The notes under the pieces were generated by a model. The model was not told where the DNA came from, ran no database searches, and was given only the letters and a program-made list of their open reading frames with translations. The position numbers and the translations under genes are program-made. Shown here in pieces: positions 24,472 to 35,001 of a stretch of 64,000 nt of DNA. Within the stretch, counting starts at the first letter, position 1. The number at the start of each line of letters is the position of its first letter. Source of the DNA: CAWJKP01 sp963843465 (GTDB taxonomy: Bacteria; Planctomycetota; Planctomycetia; Pirellulales; Thermoguttaceae); the NCBI GenBank assembly GCA_963843465.1, contig CAWJKP010000001.1, positions 2,550,228 to 2,614,227 of the forward strand, written 5' to 3'.

Positions 24472-27400
24472 ATGACGCGTCTGGGCCGTCTTTTGCTGAT
24501 GGCAGTCGTCCTTCTGACCGCTCCGGTCTTCGTGTGGGGCGACGAAGTGCTGCTGATCGTAGAGAAGCCGCCCGCAGACGGCCTGGTCGTGGCACACGTT
24601 GATCTCACGGCTGCGGCCCGGCGGTGCCAGCAGACGGTCGAACCGGCGGGACTGCGGGCTACGACCGGACCCGCCGGGCAGAACGTGCCTATCCAACTGG
24701 TCCCCGATGCCGACTATGACGCCGAGAAGCATATTGTCGGCACCCTGGTCCTTCGCTTCCCGGCGGCTAGCGACGGCCGTGTGCGGCTTGGGTTTACGCC
24801 CGGCGTGGCCAAGATGGTGCCTTGGAATGGTCGGGTAGAGATGCGAGGCGTGAGCCTCACACACGATGCCAAGCGGCAGGGCGGCTTTCCCTCGCAGATC
24901 ACCTTCGCAGACGGCAAGGCGCTGGACAGTCTGCGGTGGAACGATCGGCTCTATCATCGTCAACTGGGCGGGTTCAGCTCGGCCGCCGATCCGCAGGCCA
25001 AAGTCACGCTGGTGGCCAAAGGTCCGCTCTCGACGGCAGTACGGGTGACCGGCCGTTACATGCAGGCCGGCGGCAAGGCCCCGCCTTCGGCGCCGCAGGC
25101 CGTCTACGACTGGCTCTATCTGGCTGACCGGCCGCTGGTGCTGGTGCGGGCGACGATTACGCAGACGGAGACCTTCTCCTGGCCGGAGGTGCATTTCCTG
25201 GAACTGAACTACCCGCGGGAGGCGATGCCCCAGTGGGCCGGCGGCGAGCCGATGGAACGGGGCCAGTTCACGGCATCCAACAAGAGCTTCGGGTTCTCCC
25301 AATGGGGCGCGATCCTGGACGGGCCCCGGGCAATCGGCATGTTCCAGTGCGGCCGGGTCCTGTTCTACGACGGCGGCCCCGGCACGTATCTGCAAGCGCA
25401 CGGCGACGCGGCGTGGCAGCCCTGGGGCCAGACGCGGCGAGAGTTCTCTGCCTGGCTTTGGATCGGAATTGCCCCCCAGCCTGCCGAGGCCATTCGCGCG
25501 GCAGCGGCGAGATTGCCAACCGCCTCGCAGGTTACGGTCACCGTCCGCACCGTGCGCGAGCGGATCGAGCGGGCGCGGTCAGAGCTGGCAGCCCTGCCGC
25601 TAGCCGAGCAGCGGGCCGGCTGGTGGCGGATCGCCGGGGCCGAGCAGCTCGAAGCCCAGATGCGGTTCGAGGAAGCCTTGCAGGCGGCGTCGGGGAAACC
25701 TCCGGCCGGTTGGACTGCGTTGAGCGCGGGCGACCTGGGCCTCGCCCTTCAGCGAGCCGAAGGCGGTGTCCGGCTGGCTAGCCTCTACGACTCCTCCTCA
25801 CGGCGACAACTGCTCGCCCCGCAGGTCCTGCCGCTGTTCGACCTCACGCTCCGCCACGTGATGAGCAAGGAGACGCTGCAACTGAAGGCCGATGCCGGCT
25901 GGACGGAATGCGAGGTTACAACGTCCGATCCGGCCAAGGGCGCCGAGATCCGCTGGCAGCGGCCGGCCGAGAAGCGGCTGGAGGGGCTACGGGTCGTGGC
26001 ACAGATCCTTCCCGGGCCAACCGGCGCTTTCCACTGGCGGCTCAAGGTGGAAGGCGTGCCGGCCGAGTGGAGCGTCTGGAAGCTCCGCTTCCCGCAACTG
26101 GCCGTGGCCGACTTGGGGCGGCATGCCAAGGTGCTTCTGCCCCGCGGCGCAGGCGAGTTGCAGCAGGACCCGTGGCAGCGGACGTTCCCGTATCGAGGCA
26201 CCTATCCCAGCGGCTGGACCAGCATGCAGTTGCTGGCGGCCTACGACGCCGACGGCAAGGCGGGCCTCTACGTGGCCATGCACGACCCGTCGGGGAGCAC
26301 CAAGGACATCGTGGTGGAGAGCCAGCCGGCGGAGCGGGCCGTGACGCTGGCCTTCGAGCACCCGGCGGCCAACATGGGTGTGGGCGGCAACGGCTTCGAG
26401 CTGAGCGGCGAGGCCGTCTGGCAGCTTCTGCACGGCGACTGGTTCGACGCCGCGGTGATCTACCGCGACTGGGTCCGCCGCTCGGCCCGCTGGTATCCGC
26501 GGCTGGGGCCCGAGGGCCGCACGGACACGCCCCTCTGGATGCGGGAGCTGTCGGCCTGGGCCCAGACCGGCGGGGCGCCCGGCGAGTGTGCCGCCCGGGT
26601 CAAGGAGTTCCAGAAGTACCTCGGCGTGCCGGTCGGCTTCCACTGGTACAGTTGGCACCAGATCCCCTTCGACAACGACTACCCGCACTACTTCCCGGCC
26701 AAGCCGGGGTTCGCCGAGGCGGTCCGCGACCTCCAGGCGTCGGGCGTGTACGTGATGCCCTACATCAACGGCCGGCTATGGGACACGCACGACCGGGGCC
26801 GCGACGACTTCGAGTTCACCCGCCGGGCCTTGCCGGCCGCTGCCAAGGATGAGCAGGGCAAGCCCTACATCGAGATGTACGGGAGCAAGGAGTCCGACGG
26901 CAGCCCCGTGCGACTGGCAGTCATGTGTCCGACCACCGAGCTTTGGCGCGACACGATGCGCGCCACGGTGCTGCGGCTCTTCGGGGAGTGCGGCGTGAAG
27001 GGCGTCTATATGGACCAGATCGCCGCGGCCAAACCCGAGCTTTGCTTCGATCGCACGCACGGTCATCCCCTGGGCGGCGGCCACTGGTGGACCGAAGGCT
27101 ACTGGGCCCTTGTGGAGTCGATCCGCAAGGCCAAGCCGGCAGATTGCATGCTCACCACCGAGTGCAACGCCGAGCCCTACACGCAGGTCTTCGACGGCTA
27201 CCTCACTTGGCACTGGCAGTACGACAACCAGGTGCCGGTCTTCCCGGCCGTCTACGGCGGCGCGATCCAGATGTTCGGCCGGGCCTACCGCGGCGGCCCC
27301 GGCAAAGACCTGGCCCTGCGGATGAAGGCCGGCCAGCAACTGGTCTACGGCGAGCAGATCGGCTGGCTCGACCCGGGCGTGATCCATGAGAAGGGCAATG

Positions 27401-27807
27401 CCGAGTTCCTCCGCCAGGTCGTGCGGTTGCGGTATGCGCTGCGGCGCTACTTCTACGCCGGCGAGATGGCCCGACCGCCACGGCTGCTGGGAACCATCCC
27501 GCGGGTCACCGCCGACTGGCAGTGGAGCGGGTCCTGGCCCGTGACCACCGACGCCCTCCTGGCCGGCGCATGGCGGCTGCCCAGGGAGAAGAAGTTGATG
27601 CTCCTGCTGGTCAACGTGAGCGACGAACCGGTCCAGGCCACGCTGGATTTCGATGCCACACGGTATGACCTGCCTGCCGGCCCACTGGCCCTTACCCGGA
27701 TTGGGCAGGACGGACCCGAGGAGACGGCGCCGGTGCCGCGGGCGTTCCTGCGGGCAGTCTCTGCCGTCGCGCGGCAAGCCTGGGCATGGGAGATCGCCGT
27801 GCCGTGA
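24472..27807 (+). CDS. Secreted DUF6259-like glycoside-hydrolase-type protein
   Basis: A 1,111-residue protein with a signal peptide (MTRLGRLLLMAVVLLTAPVFVWG). The first 650 residues are beta-rich, of the carbohydrate-binding type. A (beta/alpha)8-barrel follows: VPVGFHWYSWHQIPFDNDYPH, VYVMPYINGRLWD, KGVYMDQIAAAKP (likely acid/base Asp), LTTECNAEPY. The end is a small beta domain. This arrangement is that of the DUF6259 family, which is related to GH-type barrels but without an assigned substrate. It is transcribed divergently from the beta-helix remnant; ATG 24472 is chosen because the signal peptide begins there. Confidence 0.75.
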   Translation: MTRLGRLLLMAVVLLTAPVFVWGDEVLLIVEKPPADGLVVAHVDLTAAARRCQQTVEPAGLRATTGPAGQNVPIQLVPDADYDAEKHIVGTLVLRFPAASDGRVRLGFTPGVAKMVPWNGRVEMRGVSLTHDAKRQGGFPSQITFADGKALDSLRWNDRLYHRQLGGFSSAADPQAKVTLVAKGPLSTAVRVTGRYMQAGGKAPPSAPQAVYDWLYLADRPLVLVRATITQTETFSWPEVHFLELNYPREAMPQWAGGEPMERGQFTASNKSFGFSQWGAILDGPRAIGMFQCGRVLFYDGGPGTYLQAHGDAAWQPWGQTRREFSAWLWIGIAPQPAEAIRAAAARLPTASQVTVTVRTVRERIERARSELAALPLAEQRAGWWRIAGAEQLEAQMRFEEALQAASGKPPAGWTALSAGDLGLALQRAEGGVRLASLYDSSSRRQLLAPQVLPLFDLTLRHVMSKETLQLKADAGWTECEVTTSDPAKGAEIRWQRPAEKRLEGLRVVAQILPGPTGAFHWRLKVEGVPAEWSVWKLRFPQLAVADLGRHAKVLLPRGAGELQQDPWQRTFPYRGTYPSGWTSMQLLAAYDADGKAGLYVAMHDPSGSTKDIVVESQPAERAVTLAFEHPAANMGVGGNGFELSGEAVWQLLHGDWFDAAVIYRDWVRRSARWYPRLGPEGRTDTPLWMRELSAWAQTGGAPGECAARVKEFQKYLGVPVGFHWYSWHQIPFDNDYPHYFPAKPGFAEAVRDLQASGVYVMPYINGRLWDTHDRGRDDFEFTRRALPAAAKDEQGKPYIEMYGSKESDGSPVRLAVMCPTTELWRDTMRATVLRLFGECGVKGVYMDQIAAAKPELCFDRTHGHPLGGGHWWTEGYWALVESIRKAKPADCMLTTECNAEPYTQVFDGYLTWHWQYDNQVPVFPAVYGGAIQMFGRAYRGGPGKDLALRMKAGQQLVYGEQIGWLDPGVIHEKGNAEFLRQVVRLRYALRRYFYAGEMARPPRLLGTIPRVTADWQWSGSWPVTTDALLAGAWRLPREKKLMLLLVNVSDEPVQATLDFDATRYDLPAGPLALTRIGQDGPEETAPVPRAFLRAVSAVARQAWAWEIAVP

Positions 27808-27946
27808 CTATGCCGCCTCGGACAGCCCCTTGCGCATACGTGCGTTTCAGAGCACATGGAATTATCCTGTCGCGGAATGGTCGGTGGTTGGATCACGCGG
27901 TGCTCGACTCGCATGTTGGTCCACAGGGTTCCCCGGGCCACCATTG

Positions 27947-29175
27947 TTAGCGCGCCGGTCGAGGCGTGGAGTTGGACGCATGAATGACGACCCTACCGCC
28001 CTGGAAATCCCGCGGTAGTCGTAGAGGTCCTTCGGGGGTTGCGCTGACTGGCTGGTCATTGATCCGCGCCTCACGAATCGGGCCGGCTCCGTCGATCACC
28101 AATTGCAGACGGCTGCCGCGAAACCGCAAATCGGCCTTCACGGCCGGACTTCCCAGATAGAGAGCCGGGCGAAGAACGATCTGGTCGCCGTCGAAGCGAA
28201 CGCCGAGGTAGTGCCGCACGACGAACAGAGCCACCTCCGCCGATGTCCAAGGAAGGATACCTGCTGATACTTCCTGAGACCTGGCCGCCGGGATTTCCTC
28301 CAGCCACGCGCCGGTCCGCCCGCCCGCCATCGTGTCCAGCCACTCCAGCGAACGGCGGCTGCGGTCCAGCAAGCCGGCATCGTGTTGCGCACGCAGAATG
28401 AAGGTGGTGGCAAACGTCCAGGGTCCCGGCTGATCCGGCTGGCTGCTCGTGTGATAGCGGTCGTAGCCGCCGTCCGACCAGCGGGTATTCCACAAGGTCT
28501 CCAAGTCGTCCAGCGTGCGCCGTGCCAGATCGCAGCGCGGATCCACGAGCCCCAGGGCAATGGGCAGGGCCATCGTGGCGTCCGGCATCAGCTTGTGGTG
28601 CCGTTCCACGGACATCGGCACGTCCTCCCGGAAGCCACGGAGGCCGTCTGGGTAGTCGGCAACTTCGCCGGTCACCTTGCGCCGCTTGATCAGACGGCCG
28701 TCGTCGACCAGCGCGCAGGCCGGATGCGACAGCATGGCCTGAAGCGTGCGATCCGCCTCGCGGCGCCAGCCCGCGGCACGGTCCTCCGCCCCCAATTCCG
28801 GCGCCAGGTCGGCCGCGTCGCGCAGTCCCACGATCAGGTAGGTCTGATAGGCGAGTTCATAAGCGTCCGTGAACGTGCGTTCCCAGAACTCGCGGCGATT
28901 ATGCACCATGCCCGTCCGGTCGCGAAACCGGGGATGGAGCGGCCGCTGGATCAATGCCAACAACAGCTCACGGTGCTGGCGGACGAGCGAATCATCGCCG
29001 GTCCAGTCGCGATAGGCTTTGAGAACGTGGAGCAACTCGCCCATCTGATCGAACTGTTCCAAGTCCGGTTTCTCGAACGCTCCGGCGATCATGGTCACGC
29101 CCTCCTTAGAGACCATTTTCGTGAGCACTCGCGTCAGGGCGGCACGCGCCACCTCGAATTGCCCGGCGTGGAGAC
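27947..29175 (-). CDS. Six-hairpin glycosidase-like protein, C-terminal segment
   Basis: About 410 codons of an (alpha/alpha)6-barrel glycosidase-like protein: FEVARAALTRVLTKMVSKEG, the FEKPDLEQFDQMGELLHVLKAY helix pair, FTDAYELAYQTYLIVGL, WSDGGYDRYH, then ILPWTSAEVALFVVRHYLG and a terminal beta domain (VKADLRFRGSRLQLVI). Glu and Asp residues typical of GH15/63/78 acid and base positions occur but cannot be assigned. The protein enters this frame near 29171, where one C seems missing (NTALGV followed by LHAGQFEVA). Confidence 0.65.
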
Positions 29176-30336
29176 GCCCAGGGCCGTGTTCGAGGTGTCG
29201 CGGACCCACTGGTTACCGTACTCGAAGATGCCCGCGTCCATCGAGCCGTCGTCGGCGACCATGCCGGCCAGGCCGAAACGGGCCTTGTCGAAGATTTCGG
29301 CGATCGTCCGGTCGTCGGTCTGCACGGAAGTGGTGGCCGCCCACTGGCGCCGGGTGGCGGCCATTGCGCTGCTACATCCGCTTGCCAGCAGCTCGTTGAC
29401 GCGAGCGGCAAGCGATGAGGAATCGCCCGCGGGAATCTGGGCCGCCAGCAGCGTCTCGATGTTGATCTCTGCGTGGGGACCAAGAGTGAGTGGACCGATT
29501 TCGATCTTGCCCTGCGGCGTTGCGACTTCGACGGGCAGCTTGCCGAGCACCGCCAAAGCCAGGCACGCCGCTGGCCCGCTTTGCAGGAGGATATTGCCCT
29601 CGCGCTGCCACTGGCCGGCCGGTAGGGCCAAGCGGAGCTTGACCGTCTCCTCGCCGCTGAGATGCGCCCCCGTCAAGCGGATTGAGCGCCGGAAGGCGTT
29701 GACGCCTGACATGGCTGCGATGTGCTCCGTCACGCGAATGCCGCCGGCCCACCAGACGGCCTCGACGGCAGGAATGCCGTCCTCGGTCGTCCAACGGGTC
29801 TCGGTATGCTGCCCGAGCGCCTCGAAGGGATGGCCGCCAAGCTCGACCTGGAGTCCGCTGGAGGCAAATCCTTCGCCCGGTACGAAGTTAAACGCGCGGT
29901 CCTTGCGTGCGCTCTGACTTGGGTTCTCGGCGTCAAACAGCAGATAGGTAAAGGCCGGGCCGAGGTCGGCGCGGTCTGCCTGAACGATCATCTTCGTTCG
30001 GCCGCTCCGCAGGACGAAGTAATCCCGCCCATAGAACCAGGCGCGGCACTGCAAGTCCAGCATCGGATCGGCTTCTGCCGCCGATGCCAGAACGGCCAAC
30101 AGCACCAGCGGGGCGGTGCAGAAACTGTGCGCAAACCGCACGCCTTCGGCCGCCAGACGGTCGAGATTTGGCGTTTGGACCGTCTTGACGCCGTAGCAGC
30201 GCAGGAACTGGCCCGGGTCGTGGCAATGCACCAACAGAATGTTGGGACGCGGGGATTCCGCCCGGAGCCGGCCTCCGGTGAACAACACGGCAAGGACCGC
30301 AGTTAGGGCCATTGGCATGCGGCAGATCGGCACCAT
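29134..30336 (-). CDS. Chimera: sulfatase N-terminus fused to six-hairpin glycosidase
   Basis: The ATG at 30336 has AGGAGA seven bases upstream and starts a signal peptide (MPMALTAVLAVLFTGG). Residues 30-76 are the opening of a type I sulfatase (PNILLVHCHDPG, then TPNLDRLAAEGVRFAHSFCTAP), which stops exactly before the C-x-P/A-x-R formylglycine motif. From residue 77 the frame enters LVLLAVLASAAEADPM, which looks like the signal peptide of a second gene. The beta-sandwich part of a six-hairpin glycosidase follows (FVLRSGRTKM, EAVWWAGGIRVTEHIAAMSG, DAGIFEYGNQWVRDTSN). No sulfatase activity is possible. A frameshift near 29171 hands over to the C-terminal segment. Confidence 0.75.
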   Translation of the reverse strand: MVPICRMPMALTAVLAVLFTGGRLRAESPRPNILLVHCHDPGQFLRCYGVKTVQTPNLDRLAAEGVRFAHSFCTAPLVLLAVLASAAEADPMLDLQCRAWFYGRDYFVLRSGRTKMIVQADRADLGPAFTYLLFDAENPSQSARKDRAFNFVPGEGFASSGLQVELGGHPFEALGQHTETRWTTEDGIPAVEAVWWAGGIRVTEHIAAMSGVNAFRRSIRLTGAHLSGEETVKLRLALPAGQWQREGNILLQSGPAACLALAVLGKLPVEVATPQGKIEIGPLTLGPHAEINIETLLAAQIPAGDSSSLAARVNELLASGCSSAMAATRRQWAATTSVQTDDRTIAEIFDKARFGLAGMVADDGSMDAGIFEYGNQWVRDTSNTALGVSTPGNSRWRVPP

Positions 30337-30520
30337 CACGGTTCTCCTGGGGTCGAATTGACTGCTCACTCTCCGCTCACGGTGTTTCGAGTGGACCAAG
30401 CCATGGTGCCGGTATGCCACCATCCTATCCCAGTGGTGGCGCGTTGTCATCCAGGACCATGCCTGTTCAAGGACAAGGTGCCGAAGTTCCCGGACCGCTG
30501 GTCGCAGGCAAGAGTCAGAC

Positions 30521-33500
30521 CTACTTGGCTTTCTTGGCTTCCACCAGGTCCAGCCTGGCAATGAAGTACCATTCGCTGATGTTATTGGTCAAACGCAGGC
30601 GGAACTTCTTTCCCACGGCTGGGGGCACCGTCACGGCGAATTCACCCCAATTGTTTCCGCCGCCGAAAGGTCCGGCCTGAGATACCACGGTCCCCCGCGG
30701 ATCGAGGATCTCCAGGGTCATGCGTTCCATGGCCGCGCCAACGAAGTGGACCATCCCGACGGCGGGTGACCATTGGATGTCGTAGACGACGCATTTTCCG
30801 GTTACCTGCTGGAAATAGACCGGTTGGCCGAAGAACGGTCCGCGCGGATCGACCGTCATCTGCACGGGGAAGGCATCCCTCTTTGTGCCGGCGGGAAAAA
30901 GCCTCATGCTCATCTCGGGCCGGAATACAATCAGACGGTTGCGAAGCGGCGAAGCGCCAGCGGCATGAAGAGCTTTCCCTGGTTCCGCAGTCTTCGTCGG
31001 CGGCTTGCGGTTGTCGGCCACCAGCGATGCCTCGGTGGGAATGAACATCGCAACGTCGGTGAATAAACCACATCCGCCAACGGATGCGGTGCCCTCCGTG
31101 TAGCTTGAATCGCGAGTTTCGAGCAGCGGCTGGCCGTTGACAGACAGCGTCAGCGTGTCGCCAACGGCGGAAACCCCGAAAACAAAGAAATCATCGTAGG
31201 CTTTCGGGGAATCGCCGTTTTTCAAGTCAACCCACTTGCCATCGACGTGCTTTCCAATGCCAAACTGACGGCCGCCGTTGAACCAGGCGGCGTAGTAAGA
31301 ACCTTTGTCAGACTTTCGGAGAGACAGATTCATGTTCAGGCCCGAGGTTTTCTTGGCCTTTGCGCGGATGCTTGCGTCTTTGGCAATGACTGGATAGCCG
31401 ATGTCTTCGCCGGTGTGCGTTTCCAGGGTGCCATTGGAATAACGGATATGGTCGTTGATCGCGTCCCATCCGATCAGTTTGTCCGGCGATGTGAGCAAAG
31501 GGAACCACTTGCCAAAGACGATTCTTGGGAGGCCGTGACCTCGGCGAATGGAAGCCTCAGGGAGCAGCGGCTCCTCGGCCGCTTGCGCAAGACGTTTTTC
31601 CACCTTCGATTTCCCCAGGCCCGGCGCCAGGTCCGGCAGGGCCTCCTGGTACCAATAAGCGGCACGCGCCCGCATGGCGGCTTTGGGCCTGCCCGCGGTC
31701 TTCTCCGCCAAATCCCACCACGCATCGCCTCGGGCGACCCGCCCTTCGGCCTTGGAGGGTTTCGACGCCAGTTCCTCGGCGGCCAGCGACTTCAAGGCCT
31801 GATCGCTCCCCTTGGCCAAGAGCTTCAGACCTTCGTCCCAATCGTCCGCGGAGAAGCAATACCAACGACCGACCGCCAGGCAGGCGTCCGGGTCGTCGGG
31901 AGCAGCCTTGAGCCGCTCCTGCATCGCCTGGAACGCCTTGTGCTCGTCCCGGGCCTGCTGGAGATCCTTGACGCAGTCGGTCAGCGCGCCGAGCGCCGAG
32001 TCGATCTCCTCCAGTTCCGCTTCTGCCTCCGCGGCTTTCTTTTCCCGGGCGGCCTTGTCGGACGGATTACGGATGCGCACGGCCTCCGTGTGCGCGGCGT
32101 GCAATGCCTTCTGCGCCTGCTTCTTCGGCGCGACCAAAAACTCCTGGGCAGCGTCCAGTACGTCGGAGGCCTCCTGAACCGCGCCGCTGGCCGCAGCCTC
32201 CTCGGCGAACTTCACGCACGAAGCGATGAGGGTCGAAATTGGATGAGCGTCGCCCGAGGAGCCTTGCTCCAAGAGCCGCTTCCAGAGCCGCGATTTCACC
32301 TGAAGGGGCTGGACATTGAACCCCGCGGCGGCAATCGCATCCACGGCCTCCAGCATCAAGTCCGGCTTGACCGCATCACACGCGATCTCCCCGGCGCGGC
32401 GCAACATCACGAACTGCTCGGCCCGGTGGCCTTCGTTCTTCCGTCCGTCCTCCAGCAGTTTGCGGGCCAGGGCGGTCTTGGCCGCCTGATCCTTGGCCTC
32501 GCCAGACTTGTAGACCTCGTCGATCTGGCCGATCAGCCGCTTCTGCTCGTCCGGCGAAGGTGGATCGAGCTTCTTCAAGGGTGCTTTCACCGCATCCGGC
32601 CCGGCTGGCTTGGAAACCGGCGTCACTGGTTCAACGTCCGGCTTGGTTTCATCCTTGGCCTGCGGCTTGGGCTGCTCCGAGGGCGGCGGGATCTCCGGCT
32701 TCGATCCTTGCTTTGGACCGACAAGTCTCGCGACAGCGGGAAGACCAGCAGGGGATGGAGAATCAGGGCCTGCGACGGCGGGTGACGACTTGCTGGCGGT
32801 CGAGCCACCGGAAGGTTGTGCGGTGTCGCTGCTAGGGCTCATCTTCGCCCGCTCAGCGGCCGTGTCCGCCAGAACTTGGCAGACGCGGAAGCCCAGGAAG
32901 TGGTAGTGGAGCCCGAGTTCGACGTTGGAGCGGTACGCCGAACGGCAGCTCCACGCCGGGTATCCCCAGCCACCGCCGCGAAGCACACGGCCCGGGCCAC
33001 CGAGGGGACCGGCCGGATCGTCTGTAGGCGACTTCGCATAATAATCCTTGTCGTACCAGTCCGCGCACCACTCCCACACGTCCCCCTGCATATCATACAA
33101 TCCCCAAGCGATCCCTCGCTTGAGACCCACCGGATGTACCCTCCCGCCCGCGTTGTCCGGGAACCAGCCGTAGTCGGAAAGCGACTTCTCCTCGTTCTCC
33201 TTGCGAATCAAGTTGCGTGCCGAACTGAAACTGTATCGACCCGTGCTCCCGGCGCGGCACGCATACTCCCATTGCGCCTCCGAGGGCAGAAGATACGTTC
33301 GCCCCGCCGCCTTCTCCTCCGGCATCTCCGATAGTTTTCGGCAAAACTCCACCGCATCACCCCACGATACGTTCTCCACCGGAAACCGCTTTGTGTCCTG
33401 GCCGGCTACTTGGTCCTTGTGTTGGCCCGTGGCTGAGAACTCGCTGGGATTGTTGCCCACGACCCGCTGGTACTCCTCCTGCGTGACCAGGTATCTCCCC

Positions 33501-34405
33501 AAGTAAAACGCCTTGGTGATTCGCACCCGGTGCTGCGGCCCCTCGCCCGCAAGCCGCTCCTTATACCACTGGCCGAGCCCCTGGTCATCGCCATGTGCCT
33601 TCAATTCCTCCTCGATCAGTTCCTTGGGCGAGCCCATCATGAACTCGCCCGGTGGGATGAGCACCAGCTTCATGCCGATGGAATTGGTGATCTCCACCGG
33701 CACGCCCAACTGCCGGGCCCAGCGCTCCTGAAACGTTCGTGCCTGCTCGGCGTCGAAGGGCGCGATGGCCAGCGGGGGCGGTTTGAGCGTCACCTTAACC
33801 TTCACCTGGCCACCGCGCGTGACCGTTATGCTCTCGGAGTCGAGCTGGAACGGATCGTCGCCGCCCTCGACGGCAAGGTCGTACTTGCCCGCGTCGAGGC
33901 TCAGCGTCCAGCCCGAGCGGGCATCCGCCACTTGAACTTTCTCCCCGCCTTGGCTGACGGCCACTTGCACGTCCTTGCCCAGTTGCTCGTCGATCTCGAC
34001 CACCAGCGTCCCCTGGCGGAGGGCGAAGTTCAAAACGACCGCCAGCAGCAAGAGCACGACCAGGCCCCCGCCGGCGCCTAATAGCACCAGCCGCTTGCGC
34101 CCGACCCTCGCGACAGTTGCCCGGCCTTGGCCGAGGGGCGTAGCAGGGGACCGGTCCCATGGGTGCGAAGGACCCTTTGGGGCGGCAGGAAAATTGGAGT
34201 TGCTCCCTTTTCCCTTCCCCTTCGGGCCCGTGTCGTGTTCCGGGCCGACCTGCGGCTGCGCTGGCCCCGTGGCCGTAGGCTTCTTCTGCTCGGTCAGCGT
34301 GCCCCGTGGCGCAACTTCCTGCAAAAAGGCCCACCTCCCGGAGACGCTCTCGCTGGGCGATTCGGGCAAGGCGGGGGCGCGACGGGGGTCGAGTGACCGG
34401 ACGAC
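30521..34405 (-). CDS. FGE-sulfatase / coiled-coil / lectin-like region of a receptor kinase
   Basis: About 1,290 residues that continue the kinase downstream. In order: a linker, one transmembrane helix (LVLLGAGGGLVVLLLLAVVL), a PEGA-like beta domain (GTLVVEIDEQLGKDVQVAV), and a complete formylglycine-generating-enzyme-like domain (GMKLVLIPPGEFMMGSP, VSWGDAVEFCRKL, WEWCADWYDKDYY, RVLRGGGWGY, LGFRVC). A Pro/Lys-rich linker, a 350-residue helical coiled region, a LamG/DUF1080-type beta domain (ETHTGEDIGYPVIAKD, MNLSLRKSDKGSYYAAW), and a short C-terminal sandwich complete it. FGE-type domains fused to kinases are probably ligand-binding rather than catalytic. Confidence 0.8.
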   Translation of the reverse strand, partial: VVRSLDPRRAPALPESPSESVSGRWAFLQEVAPRGTLTEQKKPTATGPAQPQVGPEHDTGPKGKGKGSNSNFPAAPKGPSHPWDRSPATPLGQGRATVARVGRKRLVLLGAGGGLVVLLLLAVVLNFALRQGTLVVEIDEQLGKDVQVAVSQGGEKVQVADARSGWTLSLDAGKYDLAVEGGDDPFQLDSESITVTRGGQVKVKVTLKPPPLAIAPFDAEQARTFQERWARQLGVPVEITNSIGMKLVLIPPGEFMMGSPKELIEEELKAHGDDQGLGQWYKERLAGEGPQHRVRITKAFYLGRYLVTQEEYQRVVGNNPSEFSATGQHKDQVAGQDTKRFPVENVSWGDAVEFCRKLSEMPEEKAAGRTYLLPSEAQWEYACRAGSTGRYSFSSARNLIRKENEEKSLSDYGWFPDNAGGRVHPVGLKRGIAWGLYDMQGDVWEWCADWYDKDYYAKSPTDDPAGPLGGPGRVLRGGGWGYPAWSCRSAYRSNVELGLHYHFLGFRVCQVLADTAAERAKMSPSSDTAQPSGGSTASKSSPAVAGPDSPSPAGLPAVARLVGPKQGSKPEIPPPSEQPKPQAKDETKPDVEPVTPVSKPAGPDAVKAPLKKLDPPSPDEQKRLIGQIDEVYKSGEAKDQAAKTALARKLLEDGRKNEGHRAEQFVMLRRAGEIACDAVKPDLMLEAVDAIAAAGFNVQPLQVKSRLWKRLLEQGSSGDAHPISTLIASCVKFAEEAAASGAVQEASDVLDAAQEFLVAPKKQAQKALHAAHTEAVRIRNPSDKAAREKKAAEAEAELEEIDSALGALTDCVKDLQQARDEHKAFQAMQERLKAAPDDPDACLAVGRWYCFSADDWDEGLKLLAKGSDQALKSLAAEELASKPSKAEGRVARGDAWWDLAEKTAGRPKAAMRARAAYWYQEALPDLAPGLGKSKVEKRLAQAAEEPLLPEASIRRGHGLPRIVFGKWFPLLTSPDKLIGWDAINDHIRYSNGTLETHTGEDIGYPVIAKDASIRAKAKKTSGLNMNLSLRKSDKGSYYAAWFNGGRQFGIGKHVDGKWVDLKNGDSPKAYDDFFVFGVSAVGDTLTLSVNGQPLLETRDSSYTEGTASVGGCGLFTDVAMFIPTEASLVADNRKPPTKTAEPGKALHAAGASPLRNRLIVFRPEMSMRLFPAGTKRDAFPVQMTVDPRGPFFGQPVYFQQVTGKCVVYDIQWSPAVGMVHFVGAAMERMTLEILDPRGTVVSQAGPFGGGNNWGEFAVTVPPAVGKKFRLRLTNNISEWYFIARLDLVEAKKAK

Positions 34406-35001
34406 ACGCCCAAAACGGCCTCCAGTTCGCCAATCACCTCGGCCATCGACTGGTAGCGGTCCTCCGGTTTCTTCGCCAACATGCGTTGGCAGACCACATC
34501 GAGGGCTGCGGGCACCTCGGGCCGGACCGCGCACAGCGACGGGATCGGCGCCTCCAGGTGCATCAGGAACAGCTTGGCGAACGTCTCGCCCTGGTAGGGC
34601 GGACTGCCGGTCAAGAGCCGGTAGAACGTGCAGCCCAGCGAATAGATGTCGGCGCGGGCGTCGGCCTGGTGCGTATCCAGCGATTGCTCGGGGGCCATGT
34701 AGTCGCAGGTGCCCATCACCTGGCCGGTGGTGGTCAGCCGCTCCGCCCCGCCCAGCGCCGCCTCGGCCCCGGCGATAAGGGCCAGGCCCATGTCGAGGAT
34801 CTTCACCGTGCCTTCGTTGTTCAGCAACAGGTTGCCCGGCTTGATGTCGCGGTGGACAATGCCCTTGCCGTGGGCGTACTGAAGTCCGCGAGCCGCCTGG
34901 AGGATGCACTCGACCGCCTGCTGGACGGGCAAGGGGCCACGTTCTTTGACGACCGTAGCCAGGTCACTGCCCTCGACGTACTCCATCGCCAGGTAGTGCA
35001 T
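34294..35001 (-). CDS. Receptor kinase, C-lobe of the kinase domain
   Basis: This frame carries the middle of a Hanks-type kinase. It reads LAMEYVEGSDLATVV, HRDIKPGNLLL (catalytic loop), DMGLA in place of DFG, MAPEQ (APE motif), DIYSLGCTFYRLLTGSPPYQG and DVVCQRMLAKKPEDRYQSM. It is separated from the N-lobe by an extra A near 35051 (KLSHPNIV is broken) and from the FGE-containing segment by a change somewhere around 34395. With the neighbouring segments it makes one receptor kinase of about 1,640 residues. Confidence 0.8.
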   Translation of the reverse strand: MHYLAMEYVEGSDLATVVKERGPLPVQQAVECILQAARGLQYAHGKGIVHRDIKPGNLLLNNEGTVKILDMGLALIAGAEAALGGAERLTTTGQVMGTCDYMAPEQSLDTHQADARADIYSLGCTFYRLLTGSPPYQGETFAKLFLMHLEAPIPSLCAVRPEVPAALDVVCQRMLAKKPEDRYQSMAEVIGELEAVLGVSSGHSTPVAPPPCPNRPARASPGGGPFCRKLRHGAR

